Of a DNA stretch of 64,000 bases, positions 8,801-16,712 are shown one piece after another (the stretch's first letter is position 1; the number at the start of each line of letters is the position of its first letter). A model generated the notes under the pieces. That model was not told where the DNA came from. It worked only from the letters and a program-made list of their open reading frames with translations, and did no database searches. The DNA lies in contig JAZUIF010000101.1 of the NCBI GenBank assembly GCA_045642085.1, positions 1 to 64,000 of the forward strand, written 5' to 3'. Origin of the DNA: UBA1723 sp045642085. GTDB taxonomy: Bacteria > Bacteroidota > Bacteroidia > Bacteroidales > Paludibacteraceae. The translations under genes and the position numbers were made by a program.

Positions 8801-9871
8801 GCTAATGATAAAACTGTTCTGACGGTTGTCGACGAAGGAATAGGTATGACGCCTGAGTTCTTGGAGAAAATCAGGAATAGGGAGAATGTTGTCTCACGTC
8901 AAGGTACGGAGAACGAGAAAGGTTATGGAATGGGATTGAAAATCGTTTCCGACTTTGTAAGTAAGATGGGAGCTACGATTGATTTTGCCAGCGAGACAAA
9001 TGTCGGCACACAGATTACAGTCGCGATGAATACTGGTATGGAAATCTCATCAATAGCTGATAAGACCGAAGAAAAGGTTGCCGAATCAAAGGCAGATGTG
9101 CTCGAAGGTATAGATAAATCCTTCTTTGAGGGCAAAACTGTTCTTGCTGTCGACGACGATCCGCTTCTGCTCGACAATATCAAGGCCATGCTAAGCAATT
9201 TTGTCACTGTGGAGACGGCTACAAACGGATTAGAGGGAATCTCTGTGGCGGAGAATGTCATTCCGGATTTGATTATCAGCGATGTAGAGATGCCAAATAT
9301 GAATGGAATCGATATGTGTAAGGATCTTGCGCAAAGAGCCAACACATCGAATATTCCCGTTCTGTTCTTATCTGCTGTCCGAGATATGTCGACTCGAATT
9401 GCTGGACTTTCAGCTGGTGCGGTCGATTATATAGTAAAGCCATTCAATGAGGGAGAGTTGCTGCTCAAGACATATAATTTCCTACGTATGCAGCAGCACC
9501 GTCAGATTAAGATATTGGCTGGCTCGCTTAATGACGAAAACGATAACGAAAACGAGAAAAGTGAGATTAACCCATTGATTCAGCAGCTTCTCGACTGTAT
9601 CAAGAAGAATTACGGAAACGCTGACTATTCATTCAACGATATTGCCAAAGATCTTGGTTTCAGCAAATCAACGTTGACACGTCGTTTGAAATCGTTGATA
9701 GACAAGTCGCCTATTGAGATTCTATCGGAGTATCGTTTGCATAAAGCCCAGACATTGCTTGCTGAAGGAAAGATGTCGGTGAGCGAAATTGCTTACGAAG
9801 TTGGTTTTAATGACCCCTCTTACTTCAGCAGAAAATATAAAGATTTCTTTGGTACAAGCCCAACAAAATAA
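5873..9871 (+). CDS. Hybrid two-component sensor/response regulator (HTCS) with AraC DNA-binding domain
   Basis: 1332 aa. After a signal/anchor segment, residues about 25-690 are two-component-regulator propeller repeats (IWLATHYGISRFDG, LPSNNVLSIEKY). A Y_Y_Y Ig-like domain follows, then a transmembrane helix near 767-785. The kinase has the H-box VVAHDLKNP (His842), N-box NLISNAIKY and G-boxes DEGIGM and GYGMGLKI. The receiver carries Asp1137 (IISDVEMP) and Lys in YIVKPF. An AraC HTH ends the protein at FGTSPTK, slightly shorter than usual. Such proteins bind a glycan fragment in the periplasm and switch on the matching degradation genes. The pectin genes follow directly, so rhamnogalacturonan pieces are the likely signal (inference). 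Confidence 0.93.
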   Translation: MSRLLQYYILVLLCLLNIGATRGEIQSYFFHYTTKEGLASNNVHDIVEDQHGFIWLATHYGISRFDGSSFRNYEQSNFPDMKRNDTYHAFKLPNGDITFGGSNFTIYSYDYKNHTFHDISGFVGDEAHNSDITGCSIQPDGECLLSSTGMGVFSYDEKANTFRPICSNIKDKKVLEIFKDFKGRYWIGGYGGVYVTDIEGNIQLDYRPKINELINNILQIDPRHLLLCSNVGSMWMADLNDDIPSIEKIPTPFRSVASICKSSDNTILLGTSGDGLWQTTFYDGKFTFDKIIPINKADATMSKVSAIYVDSKKRAWISTNDNGVWCINSMSDAKSFSSVELGIPKSVGSSIYPCGDGRMLLGTDGAGLILLDSTNNVLKHWTTANGLPSNNVLSIEKYQQGYMLSFWGGDPVYLTLEDGQIHPISLNRLTSPFSSKLMQTNTVKNILKKSDGTYLLSTGGHGVYELNNNVLSNINLDPKLLHDSQDLWMEQSFQLSDGTIRILSSRTVWSNREGEFKPVYPDIAQANSQNPLLFLQGCEDSDGGGYFVVANRGVFRFAADDSHYETLDFLPSGEYFAIQKTDDGKLWVTSTKGIMAIDYKNKSYETIFSAEGLSGDYFVRKASCMSEDGKLLFGCKHGFVCVNPKYVSKDATEHLSFSELYVNEEKVDIDPERKIKLDYGQTHLLLTLDVVNYAEPNTYDIRYRVMPVDTIWNRVSSSREITIDVLPDGEFNIEVGVFSPNGKLYQAISLPLSVLPPWWKSTQFILLCIALFIALGFFVSNRRVAALKRKKEELQKAVDEKTVDLRNANEVLVNQKKAIEEKNESLLNTLKLKDQLVSVVAHDLKNPMFAIVTTLRRVMSNSQSEDVSRRLLSDATSEAEKIQQEMEKLLQWASNSEQKMKCEIGNVDLAKLVKDIVVFLQPLCDEKNITLEYSVDDLSHHVLADEKMLAVVVRNLISNAIKYTGRGKKIKVGAIEANDKTVLTVVDEGIGMTPEFLEKIRNRENVVSRQGTENEKGYGMGLKIVSDFVSKMGATIDFASETNVGTQITVAMNTGMEISSIADKTEEKVAESKADVLEGIDKSFFEGKTVLAVDDDPLLLDNIKAMLSNFVTVETATNGLEGISVAENVIPDLIISDVEMPNMNGIDMCKDLAQRANTSNIPVLFLSAVRDMSTRIAGLSAGAVDYIVKPFNEGELLLKTYNFLRMQQHRQIKILAGSLNDENDNENEKSEINPLIQQLLDCIKKNYGNADYSFNDIAKDLGFSKSTLTRRLKSLIDKSPIEILSEYRLHKAQTLLAEGKMSVSEIAYEVGFNDPSYFSRKYKDFFGTSPTK

Positions 9872-9882
9872 AATACTTGGTG

Positions 9883-9926
9883 ATAAGAGGTGGTATTTAT
9901 GTATGGAGATAATTACCACCTCTTAT
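9883..9926 (+). terminator. Long hairpin after the HTCS gene, terminator candidate
   Basis: A perfect 13-bp stem, ATAAGAGGTGGTA with TACCACCTCTTAT, and an 18-nt loop. No T-run follows, so it may end or stabilise the transcript in another way. Confidence 0.55.
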
Positions 9927-10032
9927 GGATAAAAGTTTCAAAAAGGATTTAATCAATAAAAACGACATCATTTTAAACCTGCCTAATCCGAAAAAAATCC
10001 CATTTCATCGCATTTTTTCCTAGTTGAACTCG

Positions 10033-10065
10033 TGGAGTGATTTTCCTATTCTTTGGAGTGATTTT
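10033..10065 (+). promoter_or_regulatory. Candidate HTCS operator: 12-bp direct repeat with 21-bp spacing
   Basis: TGGAGTGATTTT occurs at 10033-10044 and again at 10054-10065. The start-to-start distance is 21 bp, two helical turns. It ends 25 bp before the -7 box, where an activator of a promoter lacking a -33 element would bind. AraC-type HTCS domains are known to use direct repeats; the assignment to this HTCS is inference. Confidence 0.65.
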
Positions 10066-10090
10066 AAATTTCCACCATTGACCTTTGACC

Positions 10091-10098
10091 TATCTTTG
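10091..10098 (+). promoter_or_regulatory. -7 box of the rhamnogalacturonan lyase gene
   Basis: TATCTTTG. No TTTG lies 19-21 bp upstream, which fits an activator-dependent promoter. Confidence 0.65.
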
Positions 10099-10207
10099 CA
10101 ATGTGATCGGAACACAACCGGTTGCGAAACAAAAAACAAAACAACAACAAAAGGAAAAACAAAACACAATTAACAACTAGGCTAATAACAATCTAACATC
10201 TAAGATC

Positions 10208-13200
10208 ATGAAACACTTATTCAAATTACTTCTTCCATTAGCTGTCGCAGCAGGACAGATGGAGGCATCAGCTGCAACTAAGCAGATGGAGTATCTTAAC
10301 AGAGGAGTTGTTGCTGTAAAGACAGGCAATGGAGTTTTTGTAAGCTGGAGATTTTTGGGCAACGATGCTCAGAGCACAGCATTTAATATTTATCGTAACG
10401 GTACAAAGTTAAATGCCACTCCTATCACTACTAAGACTAATTACGTTGACGGTGGAGGAAACGAGTCGTCAAAGTATGTTGTCAAGGCAGTTGTCAACAA
10501 CAAAGAGATCGACGCTTCTGACGCAGTGACTCCTTGGGGTCAGCAGTTCAAGACAATCAAGCTTAAGCGTCCAGGAGGCTCTTACGAACCTAACGATATG
10601 AGCTGTGGTGATGTTGACGGCGACGGTGAATATGAGTTGTTCCTAAAGTGGAATCCAACTAACGCGAAAGATAATTCTCAGTCGGGAACAACAGGTAATG
10701 TTTACATCGACTGTTACAAGATGAACGGTACTTTCCTTTGGAGAATCGATCTTGGAAAGAACATCAGAGCGGGAGCTCATTACACTCAGTTCCAGGTGTT
10801 CGACTATGATGGCGACGGTAAGGCTGAGATGGTCTGCAAGACTGCTCCTGGCACAAAGGATGGTAAGGGAAAGAATGTCATCATGGGTAAGGATAATCCA
10901 AATGCTGACTATAGAAATGGTAACGGATACATTTTGACAGGACCTGAGTATCTAACTGTTTTTGAGGGTGCTACAGGTGCAGAGATTAACACAGTCGCTT
11001 ACAATCCAGCACGTGGAAATGTAGGTGGCTGGGGAGACACATACGGTAACCGTGTCGACAGATTCAACGCTTGTACTGCTTATCTTGACGGTGTTCATCC
11101 AAGCGTGGTTATGTGTCGTGGTTACTATACACAGGCTCACTTGGTAGCATACGATTTGAAGGATGGCAAGTTGGTTCAGCGTTGGGAGCACCACTCAACT
11201 ACTAAAGGACAGGGTGCTTACGGTGATGGAAACCACAATGTAAGTGTTGCCGATGTTGATGGCGATGGAAAAGATGAAATCATCCTTGGTTCGGCTTGTA
11301 TCGACCACGATGGTAAGCTATACTACAGAACTGGTTTCGGACACGGTGACGCAATGCATGTGAGCCAGATGGATCCAGACACAGAGGATTTGGAAGGTTG
11401 GTTCTGCCACGAGGAGAAGGGTAGCAAGTACGGATATGAGATGAGAAACCTTCGTACTGGTAAGGTGATTTTCGGTAAGGCAACAGGTACAGATAACGGT
11501 CGTTGTATGGCTGCCGATATCGATGCAAAGCACAGAGGATTTGAGTGCTGGAGCGCATACAACTCAGATGTGTTCGACTGCAAGGGTAAGGTAATCAGCA
11601 ACAAAAAGCCTTCTCAGAACTTCCGAGTTTACTGGGACGGAGACCTTCAGGATGAGTTGCTTGATGGAACAAAGGTTGACAAATGGAACGGCAACGGAAC
11701 AACAAGATTGATTACTTTGAAGGGTAACTCTTGTAATGGTACTAAGTCGACTCCATGTCTTTCTGCCGACTTGATCGGAGACTGGCGTGAGGAGATCATC
11801 ACTCACAACGGTGCAGATGAGATCTATATCTACACTACTACAATCGAGTCTAAGTATCGTTTGTTCACTCCAATGCATGATGCGGTTTATCGTTGCGGTA
11901 TTGCTTGGCAGAACTCAGCATACAACCAGCCACCTCACCTTGGTTTCTATATCGGTGATGGTGTCGACAAAATCAAGCAGCCAGATATCTATCTTAACAA
12001 CAAGAAGGGCTCAACTCCAGCAGTTCCAGAGCAGGCAGGTATGACTTCAACAGGAACTCTAGCTCAGGAATTGTTTGAGGGTGAGGCAATGGCTCCAGTA
12101 GCATTCACATTGAGTGGTTCGGCAACTGGTTTCAACTATGGTGCAATGATCGATGGCCTAACAGCTAAAGAGGATAATGGAACATTGACAATCTCAGGTA
12201 CACCAAAGGAATCTGGTAAGATCACAATCAGCAGCAAGGGTGGAGATGAAGTAGTGTCATATGAGATTAACGTAAATGTTGTAACCACAGGCAACAAGAA
12301 ACGTGTGGCTTATATTACAGATAATACAAACTCTAATTACAAAAACAATAGAATCATTCCAATGTTGAAGGGTTGCGATGACCTTTACGTTCGCGAGATT
12401 CAGGCAGATGCAGCAGACGCTAACTTGTCTGGTTTTGATTTGATCGTGATCGGTGAGGAAACTCCATCTACTGCGGCTATCATGGCAAAACTTGAAGGCA
12501 TCGCTACTCCAATGTTGAGTATGAAGGTCCATGGCTACAAGGTTGCAGACGGAGCATGGGGCTGGGCCGCTAACGGATTTGGCGACAATGCAGAGGCAAC
12601 AAGCTTGGTAGTGGATGCAGCAGCACAGAATCATCCAATGTTCAAGGATATCGACTTCTCTAAGGGTAATGAGATTCAGATGGTGACTGAGGTAGAGTCG
12701 AAAGCATTGACTTTCATGAATCCTGAGTCGTTCACAGATGCAACTGGTGATATCAAGTCTATCGCATCAGTTAAGGGAGAAGAGCAGACATGTATTTTGG
12801 AGATCCCTGCTGGAGCATCTATCGCTGGAACAAAGCTTTCTGAGAAATATATCCAGATTGGTTTGAACAGTAGTTCTAACTCTAATCTAACTAATGACGG
12901 TCTTTCGATAGTACGAAATGCATGCTACTATTTGTTAGGAATCGGCCTATCTGATGCTGATGTCATCACATCGACAACAATCGGAATGAATGTGAATGTA
13001 TTCGTATCATCAAATATGTTGACAGTCACTTTTGAAGCTGAGGATTATGATGTGGTTAACATCTCTGTAATCAACATGGCTGGAAAGATGATCAATTCTG
13101 ATTCTATTGAGACATTCTCAGGCAGCAACAGCTATCAGACATCATTGAACGGTTTGCATGCAGGAGTTTACATCCTAAAGATGCAGGGTAAGAAAATCAA

Positions 13201-13231
13201 TCATATTTCGAAATTCATAGTAAGAAACTAA
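10208..13231 (+). CDS. Secreted rhamnogalacturonan lyase (PL11) with accessory domain and T9SS tail
   Basis: 1007 aa. A signal peptide (to about residue 22) precedes a PL11 catalytic domain (about 25-598). It starts with the family's MEYLNRGVVAV and WRFLGNDAQSTAFNIYRNG, and carries calcium-binding propeller repeats such as DVDGDGEYELFLKW, DYDGDGKAEM and DVDGDGKDEI. The predicted reaction is beta-elimination of the rhamnogalacturonan I backbone of pectin. Residues about 605-690 resemble an Ig-like domain. Residues about 697-916 form a domain shared with the next gene (see findings). The last 75 residues are a T9SS type A sorting domain ending FIVRN. HTCS-controlled expression is suggested by the repeat at 10033. 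Confidence 0.92.
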   Translation: MKHLFKLLLPLAVAAGQMEASAATKQMEYLNRGVVAVKTGNGVFVSWRFLGNDAQSTAFNIYRNGTKLNATPITTKTNYVDGGGNESSKYVVKAVVNNKEIDASDAVTPWGQQFKTIKLKRPGGSYEPNDMSCGDVDGDGEYELFLKWNPTNAKDNSQSGTTGNVYIDCYKMNGTFLWRIDLGKNIRAGAHYTQFQVFDYDGDGKAEMVCKTAPGTKDGKGKNVIMGKDNPNADYRNGNGYILTGPEYLTVFEGATGAEINTVAYNPARGNVGGWGDTYGNRVDRFNACTAYLDGVHPSVVMCRGYYTQAHLVAYDLKDGKLVQRWEHHSTTKGQGAYGDGNHNVSVADVDGDGKDEIILGSACIDHDGKLYYRTGFGHGDAMHVSQMDPDTEDLEGWFCHEEKGSKYGYEMRNLRTGKVIFGKATGTDNGRCMAADIDAKHRGFECWSAYNSDVFDCKGKVISNKKPSQNFRVYWDGDLQDELLDGTKVDKWNGNGTTRLITLKGNSCNGTKSTPCLSADLIGDWREEIITHNGADEIYIYTTTIESKYRLFTPMHDAVYRCGIAWQNSAYNQPPHLGFYIGDGVDKIKQPDIYLNNKKGSTPAVPEQAGMTSTGTLAQELFEGEAMAPVAFTLSGSATGFNYGAMIDGLTAKEDNGTLTISGTPKESGKITISSKGGDEVVSYEINVNVVTTGNKKRVAYITDNTNSNYKNNRIIPMLKGCDDLYVREIQADAADANLSGFDLIVIGEETPSTAAIMAKLEGIATPMLSMKVHGYKVADGAWGWAANGFGDNAEATSLVVDAAAQNHPMFKDIDFSKGNEIQMVTEVESKALTFMNPESFTDATGDIKSIASVKGEEQTCILEIPAGASIAGTKLSEKYIQIGLNSSSNSNLTNDGLSIVRNACYYLLGIGLSDADVITSTTIGMNVNVFVSSNMLTVTFEAEDYDVVNISVINMAGKMINSDSIETFSGSNSYQTSLNGLHAGVYILKMQGKKINHISKFIVRN

Positions 13232-13255
13232 TACCTAAAAAATCCTTTTAAGATT

Positions 13256-13317
13256 GCACCATTCCTTAAGTTCCGTAACCCATACCCCCATAGTCTAGAT
13301 AGGAATGGTGCTTTTTT
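13256..13317 (+). terminator. Terminator or attenuator after the PL11 gene
   Basis: GCACCATTCCT (13256-13266) pairs perfectly with AGGAATGGTGC (13301-13311), followed by six T. The 34-nt loop is unusually long. The esterase gene starts 41 bases on without a clear promoter, so some read-through is likely. Confidence 0.75.
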
Positions 13318-13357
13318 AAATTTTCAAGGAAATTGTTTAACTAAGCAAAAGAGTATT

Positions 13358-16300
13358 ATGAATAAGTTCATTCTAAATATAAAGCGATTGATGGCGGTGT
13401 TGATGCTTGTGTTGAGCATTCCCGCATTCATCAACGCTCAGGTAAGAGTGTTCACTATCGGAGACTCTACTGTTCAGGATTATAATGATGGTTATGCTCC
13501 ACGTAAAGGATGGGGACAGATGTTACCTTTCTTCTTCGACAAATCGAAGGTGGTATGCTACAATAAGGCTGTAGGAGGTACGAGTTCCAAGAGTTTCTAT
13601 AACGAGAAGTGGGCCGACATAAGAAAACAGCTAAAGGCTGGTGATTTCGTCTTTATCCAGTTTGGAATCAACGACCGTGCAACTCAGGCATACCGCTACG
13701 CTCCGAAAGATACTTTCAACGCATACATCAAGAAGTATGTGAACGACTGTAAAGCTAAGGGAGCATTCCCAGTGTTGGTGTCGACAGTAAGACGTGCGGC
13801 ATGGCAGAACGGTAAACCTTACGATTCATACCACGAGCATCCGCAGCTAATGCGCGACTTGGCTACATCACTCAAGTTGCCTTTGGTCGACTTGGATAAG
13901 TTCTGCTACGATCTATTTGTGAAGCAGGGACAGCTTTATTCAGAAAGACATATCACAATGCATCTTGAGGCTGGTGAGTATTCCAACTATCCAAAGGGTA
14001 ACACCGATCAGGTGCACTATCAGGAGACAGGAGCCATCGACAACGCAAGATGTGTGATCGAGACAATCGAGAAGAGCACAGATGCTAACTTAAAGAAGTT
14101 GATTCCTGGAATTCTTCCTCGTTACAATGTGACATTCAAGATCAACGATCCTTCAAAGGCAAAGACAATCTCAAGATCAGCTAGTTTCCCTGCTGGAATC
14201 AACGTTACTCTAAAGACAATACCTCAGAGTGGAGCTAAATTCCTTCGTTGGGAAGATGGTACAGGTAAGAGCATCGCCACAACAACATTGAAGGTAATCA
14301 AAATGGGTAATGCCGACATTACTTACAAAGCTGTATACCAGTCGAATATCGTAGAAAAGGAAGAATTCGACCAGAATGCTGAGATCACAATCGACAATGC
14401 TAAGAAAGTGTTGGTTGCACCTAAAGCTGATAAGTATGTGTGGTATTTCAACAATGCCAAGATCACTAACGGAACAACTCAGGAGATTGCAGTCAACAAC
14501 AACGGAACATACTCAGTTGAGGTGTTTGATGCTAATGGCAAACTTCTAAAGCGTCTTGACGTTTGCGTCTCAATTGGTAAGGATGGTGTTGTACGTAAGA
14601 TCTATTTGATTGGTGACTCTACTGTTTGCGACTACAAGGATAGCCAGTTCCCAATGACAGGATGGGGCCAGGTGTTGAAGTATTTCTTCAATTCTAATAT
14701 CCAGATTGTCAACCATGCTATCGGCGGACGTAGCTCAAGAAGTTTCCGTGAGCAGGGTAGATGGAAGACAGTGTTGAACGCATTGCAGCCTGGTGATTTC
14801 GTATTCATCCAGTTCGGACACAACGACCGTGACACAAAGCCAGAGCGTTACACTCCAGTCGACAAGTATAAACTTTACATTGACTCATTTGTTGTTGAGG
14901 CAAGAGGTAAGGGAGCAATTCCAGTGCTTGTGTCGCCAATGGTGCTTAACGCTTGGAAGAACGGTGCGATGAGAAACGTCTTCACAGAGAGTGGTGCTGA
15001 CTATAGAGGTGCGATGGAGACTGTTGCAAAGAACAGAAAATGTGCGTTCGTTGATCTGAACATGAAATCGTACAACTACTTCAAGCAGTTTGATTCCGAT
15101 TACTTGTCACGTTACTTCTACAATTTCTACCCAGCTGGCGAGTATAGCAACTATCCAAGCGGTAGCAGCGACGGTACTCATTTCCAGGAGATGGGAGCAA
15201 TGGCAATGTGTAGATTCATCACAGAGGGATTACGTGAGATTGAAGATCCATACATCTGTGCTTTGCAGAAATATTTGAAGCCACTTTATAAAGTGACAGT
15301 AAAGGCGAATAAAGATAAATTTGGTACAATAACTCAATCTAACACTTTCCCAGAAGGATGTCCTGTTTCTGTTAAGGTTTTGCCTACTACAGGAAACAAG
15401 TTCCTTTCTTGGAATCGAGACGGAAAGGATGTGGCAAAGACTACCATCTACCGCTTCACAATGGGAGCTAAGAACACTACACTTACAGCCATGTTTGATG
15501 GTGGTAGTGCACTTGAGTCGCCACTTCCGTCGACATTCCCTGCCGACAAGAAGAGAATCGCCTATATCACAGATCCAAATGGAGCTACATACTCTGATGA
15601 TCCAATACAGCCAATGTTGAAGGCTCAGAACGACCTATTTGTTTGGGAGATCTCATCAGCCAACTCAGATGTCAATTTTGAGGATTTCGATATGGTGTTG
15701 ATTAGTGAGGAGACTCCGTCGACAGCGGCAATAATCCCAGAGTTGAAAGGTATCAACAAACCGGTTTTGAATATGAAGGTTCACGCCTACAAAAATGCTA
15801 CAGGAGCATGGAACTGGGCAAAGGCAGGATTTGGAGACAACACTACAGCAACATCAATCTATGTGGAGAGCGAGTATCGCAATCATCAGATGTTCAGAGA
15901 TATCATATTCACAAATGGAGAAATCCAGATGGTGTCTGAAGTCGACACAAAAGCGTTGACATTCATGAATCCAGAGTCGTTCACTGATAAGTCTGGTTTG
16001 ATCATAGACATTGCGTCAGTCAAAGACGAGGAGTCTCAGATTTGTATCTTTGAGATTGCCAGTGGAGCGACTATCGCAGGAGTGACATTGACAGACAAAT
16101 TCATCCAGATAGGTTTGAACAGTAGTTCATACGCTAATCTTACAAAGGATGCACTTTCGGTAATACGCAATGCATGCTACTATTTGATGGGAGTCGAGCC
16201 AACTACGCCGACAAAAGCAAACACATACGAGGCTTCAACAATGAATATCATGTTGAGTCCAATCCCAGCCCACGACGTCTTGAACGTGTCATGTGAGGCA

Positions 16301-16492
16301 GATGAGGCTGACAATCTAAGACTCTCAGTAGTTGATGTCATGGGAAGAACAATTCGAGTTTCGACAATGGAGATCATTCCAGGATATAATAGTGATACAG
16401 TTGATTTGACAGGTATAGCTTCCGGCATCTATATGTTGAGTATGGAAGGTGCCCATATGAATGGAAAGTATAAGATTGTAATAAAAGATTAG
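13358..16492 (+). CDS. Secreted tandem SGNH/GDSL rhamnogalacturonan acetylesterase (CE12-like) with T9SS tail
   Basis: 1044 aa with a signal peptide ending in NAQ. Two complete SGNH hydrolase domains: domain 1 (about 28-255) has GDSTVQDY (Ser37), the Gly block GGTSSKSF, GIND and DQVH (Asp217, His220). Domain 2 (about 412-640) has GDSTVCDY (Ser421), GGRSSRSF, GHND and DGTH (Asp605, His608). Each is followed by an InlB B-repeat-like segment (KFLRWEDG, KFLSWNRDG). Residues about 731-947 are the domain shared with the PL11 lyase, then comes a T9SS type A sorting domain. It should remove acetyl groups from rhamnogalacturonan and so open it to the lyase. Confidence 0.9.
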   Translation: MNKFILNIKRLMAVLMLVLSIPAFINAQVRVFTIGDSTVQDYNDGYAPRKGWGQMLPFFFDKSKVVCYNKAVGGTSSKSFYNEKWADIRKQLKAGDFVFIQFGINDRATQAYRYAPKDTFNAYIKKYVNDCKAKGAFPVLVSTVRRAAWQNGKPYDSYHEHPQLMRDLATSLKLPLVDLDKFCYDLFVKQGQLYSERHITMHLEAGEYSNYPKGNTDQVHYQETGAIDNARCVIETIEKSTDANLKKLIPGILPRYNVTFKINDPSKAKTISRSASFPAGINVTLKTIPQSGAKFLRWEDGTGKSIATTTLKVIKMGNADITYKAVYQSNIVEKEEFDQNAEITIDNAKKVLVAPKADKYVWYFNNAKITNGTTQEIAVNNNGTYSVEVFDANGKLLKRLDVCVSIGKDGVVRKIYLIGDSTVCDYKDSQFPMTGWGQVLKYFFNSNIQIVNHAIGGRSSRSFREQGRWKTVLNALQPGDFVFIQFGHNDRDTKPERYTPVDKYKLYIDSFVVEARGKGAIPVLVSPMVLNAWKNGAMRNVFTESGADYRGAMETVAKNRKCAFVDLNMKSYNYFKQFDSDYLSRYFYNFYPAGEYSNYPSGSSDGTHFQEMGAMAMCRFITEGLREIEDPYICALQKYLKPLYKVTVKANKDKFGTITQSNTFPEGCPVSVKVLPTTGNKFLSWNRDGKDVAKTTIYRFTMGAKNTTLTAMFDGGSALESPLPSTFPADKKRIAYITDPNGATYSDDPIQPMLKAQNDLFVWEISSANSDVNFEDFDMVLISEETPSTAAIIPELKGINKPVLNMKVHAYKNATGAWNWAKAGFGDNTTATSIYVESEYRNHQMFRDIIFTNGEIQMVSEVDTKALTFMNPESFTDKSGLIIDIASVKDEESQICIFEIASGATIAGVTLTDKFIQIGLNSSSYANLTKDALSVIRNACYYLMGVEPTTPTKANTYEASTMNIMLSPIPAHDVLNVSCEADEADNLRLSVVDVMGRTIRVSTMEIIPGYNSDTVDLTGIASGIYMLSMEGAHMNGKYKIVIKD

Positions 16493-16529
16493 TTTGTTAT
16501 TGGCCGGGTATTTTATAACCTAATTTTTT

Positions 16530-16562
16530 ACCGTCTGCAGCGAAAGTTGCAGACGGTTTTTG
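16530..16562 (+). terminator. Terminator of the pectin locus
   Basis: ACCGTCTGCA pairs with TGCAGACGGT around an 8-nt loop and is followed by TTTTTG. Confidence 0.9.
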
Positions 16563-16678
16563 TGTGATACTACACTTTTCTGCAGATAATACACGTTTAA
16601 GTGTCAACCCATTTAAGCCTTTTTAACTTATTTGAGAATTTAATTCCGCATTTTCATTTATACCTAGGTGTCTTATAT

Positions 16679-16686
16679 TACTTTTG
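16679..16686 (+). promoter_or_regulatory. -7 box of the first large surface protein gene
   Basis: TACTTTTG, 26 bases before the ATG at 16713. No -33 TTTG at the usual distance. Confidence 0.5.
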
Positions 16687-16712
16687 TATGCGGAAAAATA
16701 TACTGAAAAATT

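Larger units (their letters stand above)
9927..10207. other. Regulatory intergenic region between the HTCS and lyase genes
   Basis: No gene. It contains a TCCCATTT-N6-ATTTTTTCCTA element at 9998-10022 that recurs inverted before the esterase gene, a 12-bp direct repeat at 10033-10065, a -7 box at 10091-10098 and an A/C-rich leader of about 100 nt with repeated AACAAAA runs. Confidence 0.7.
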
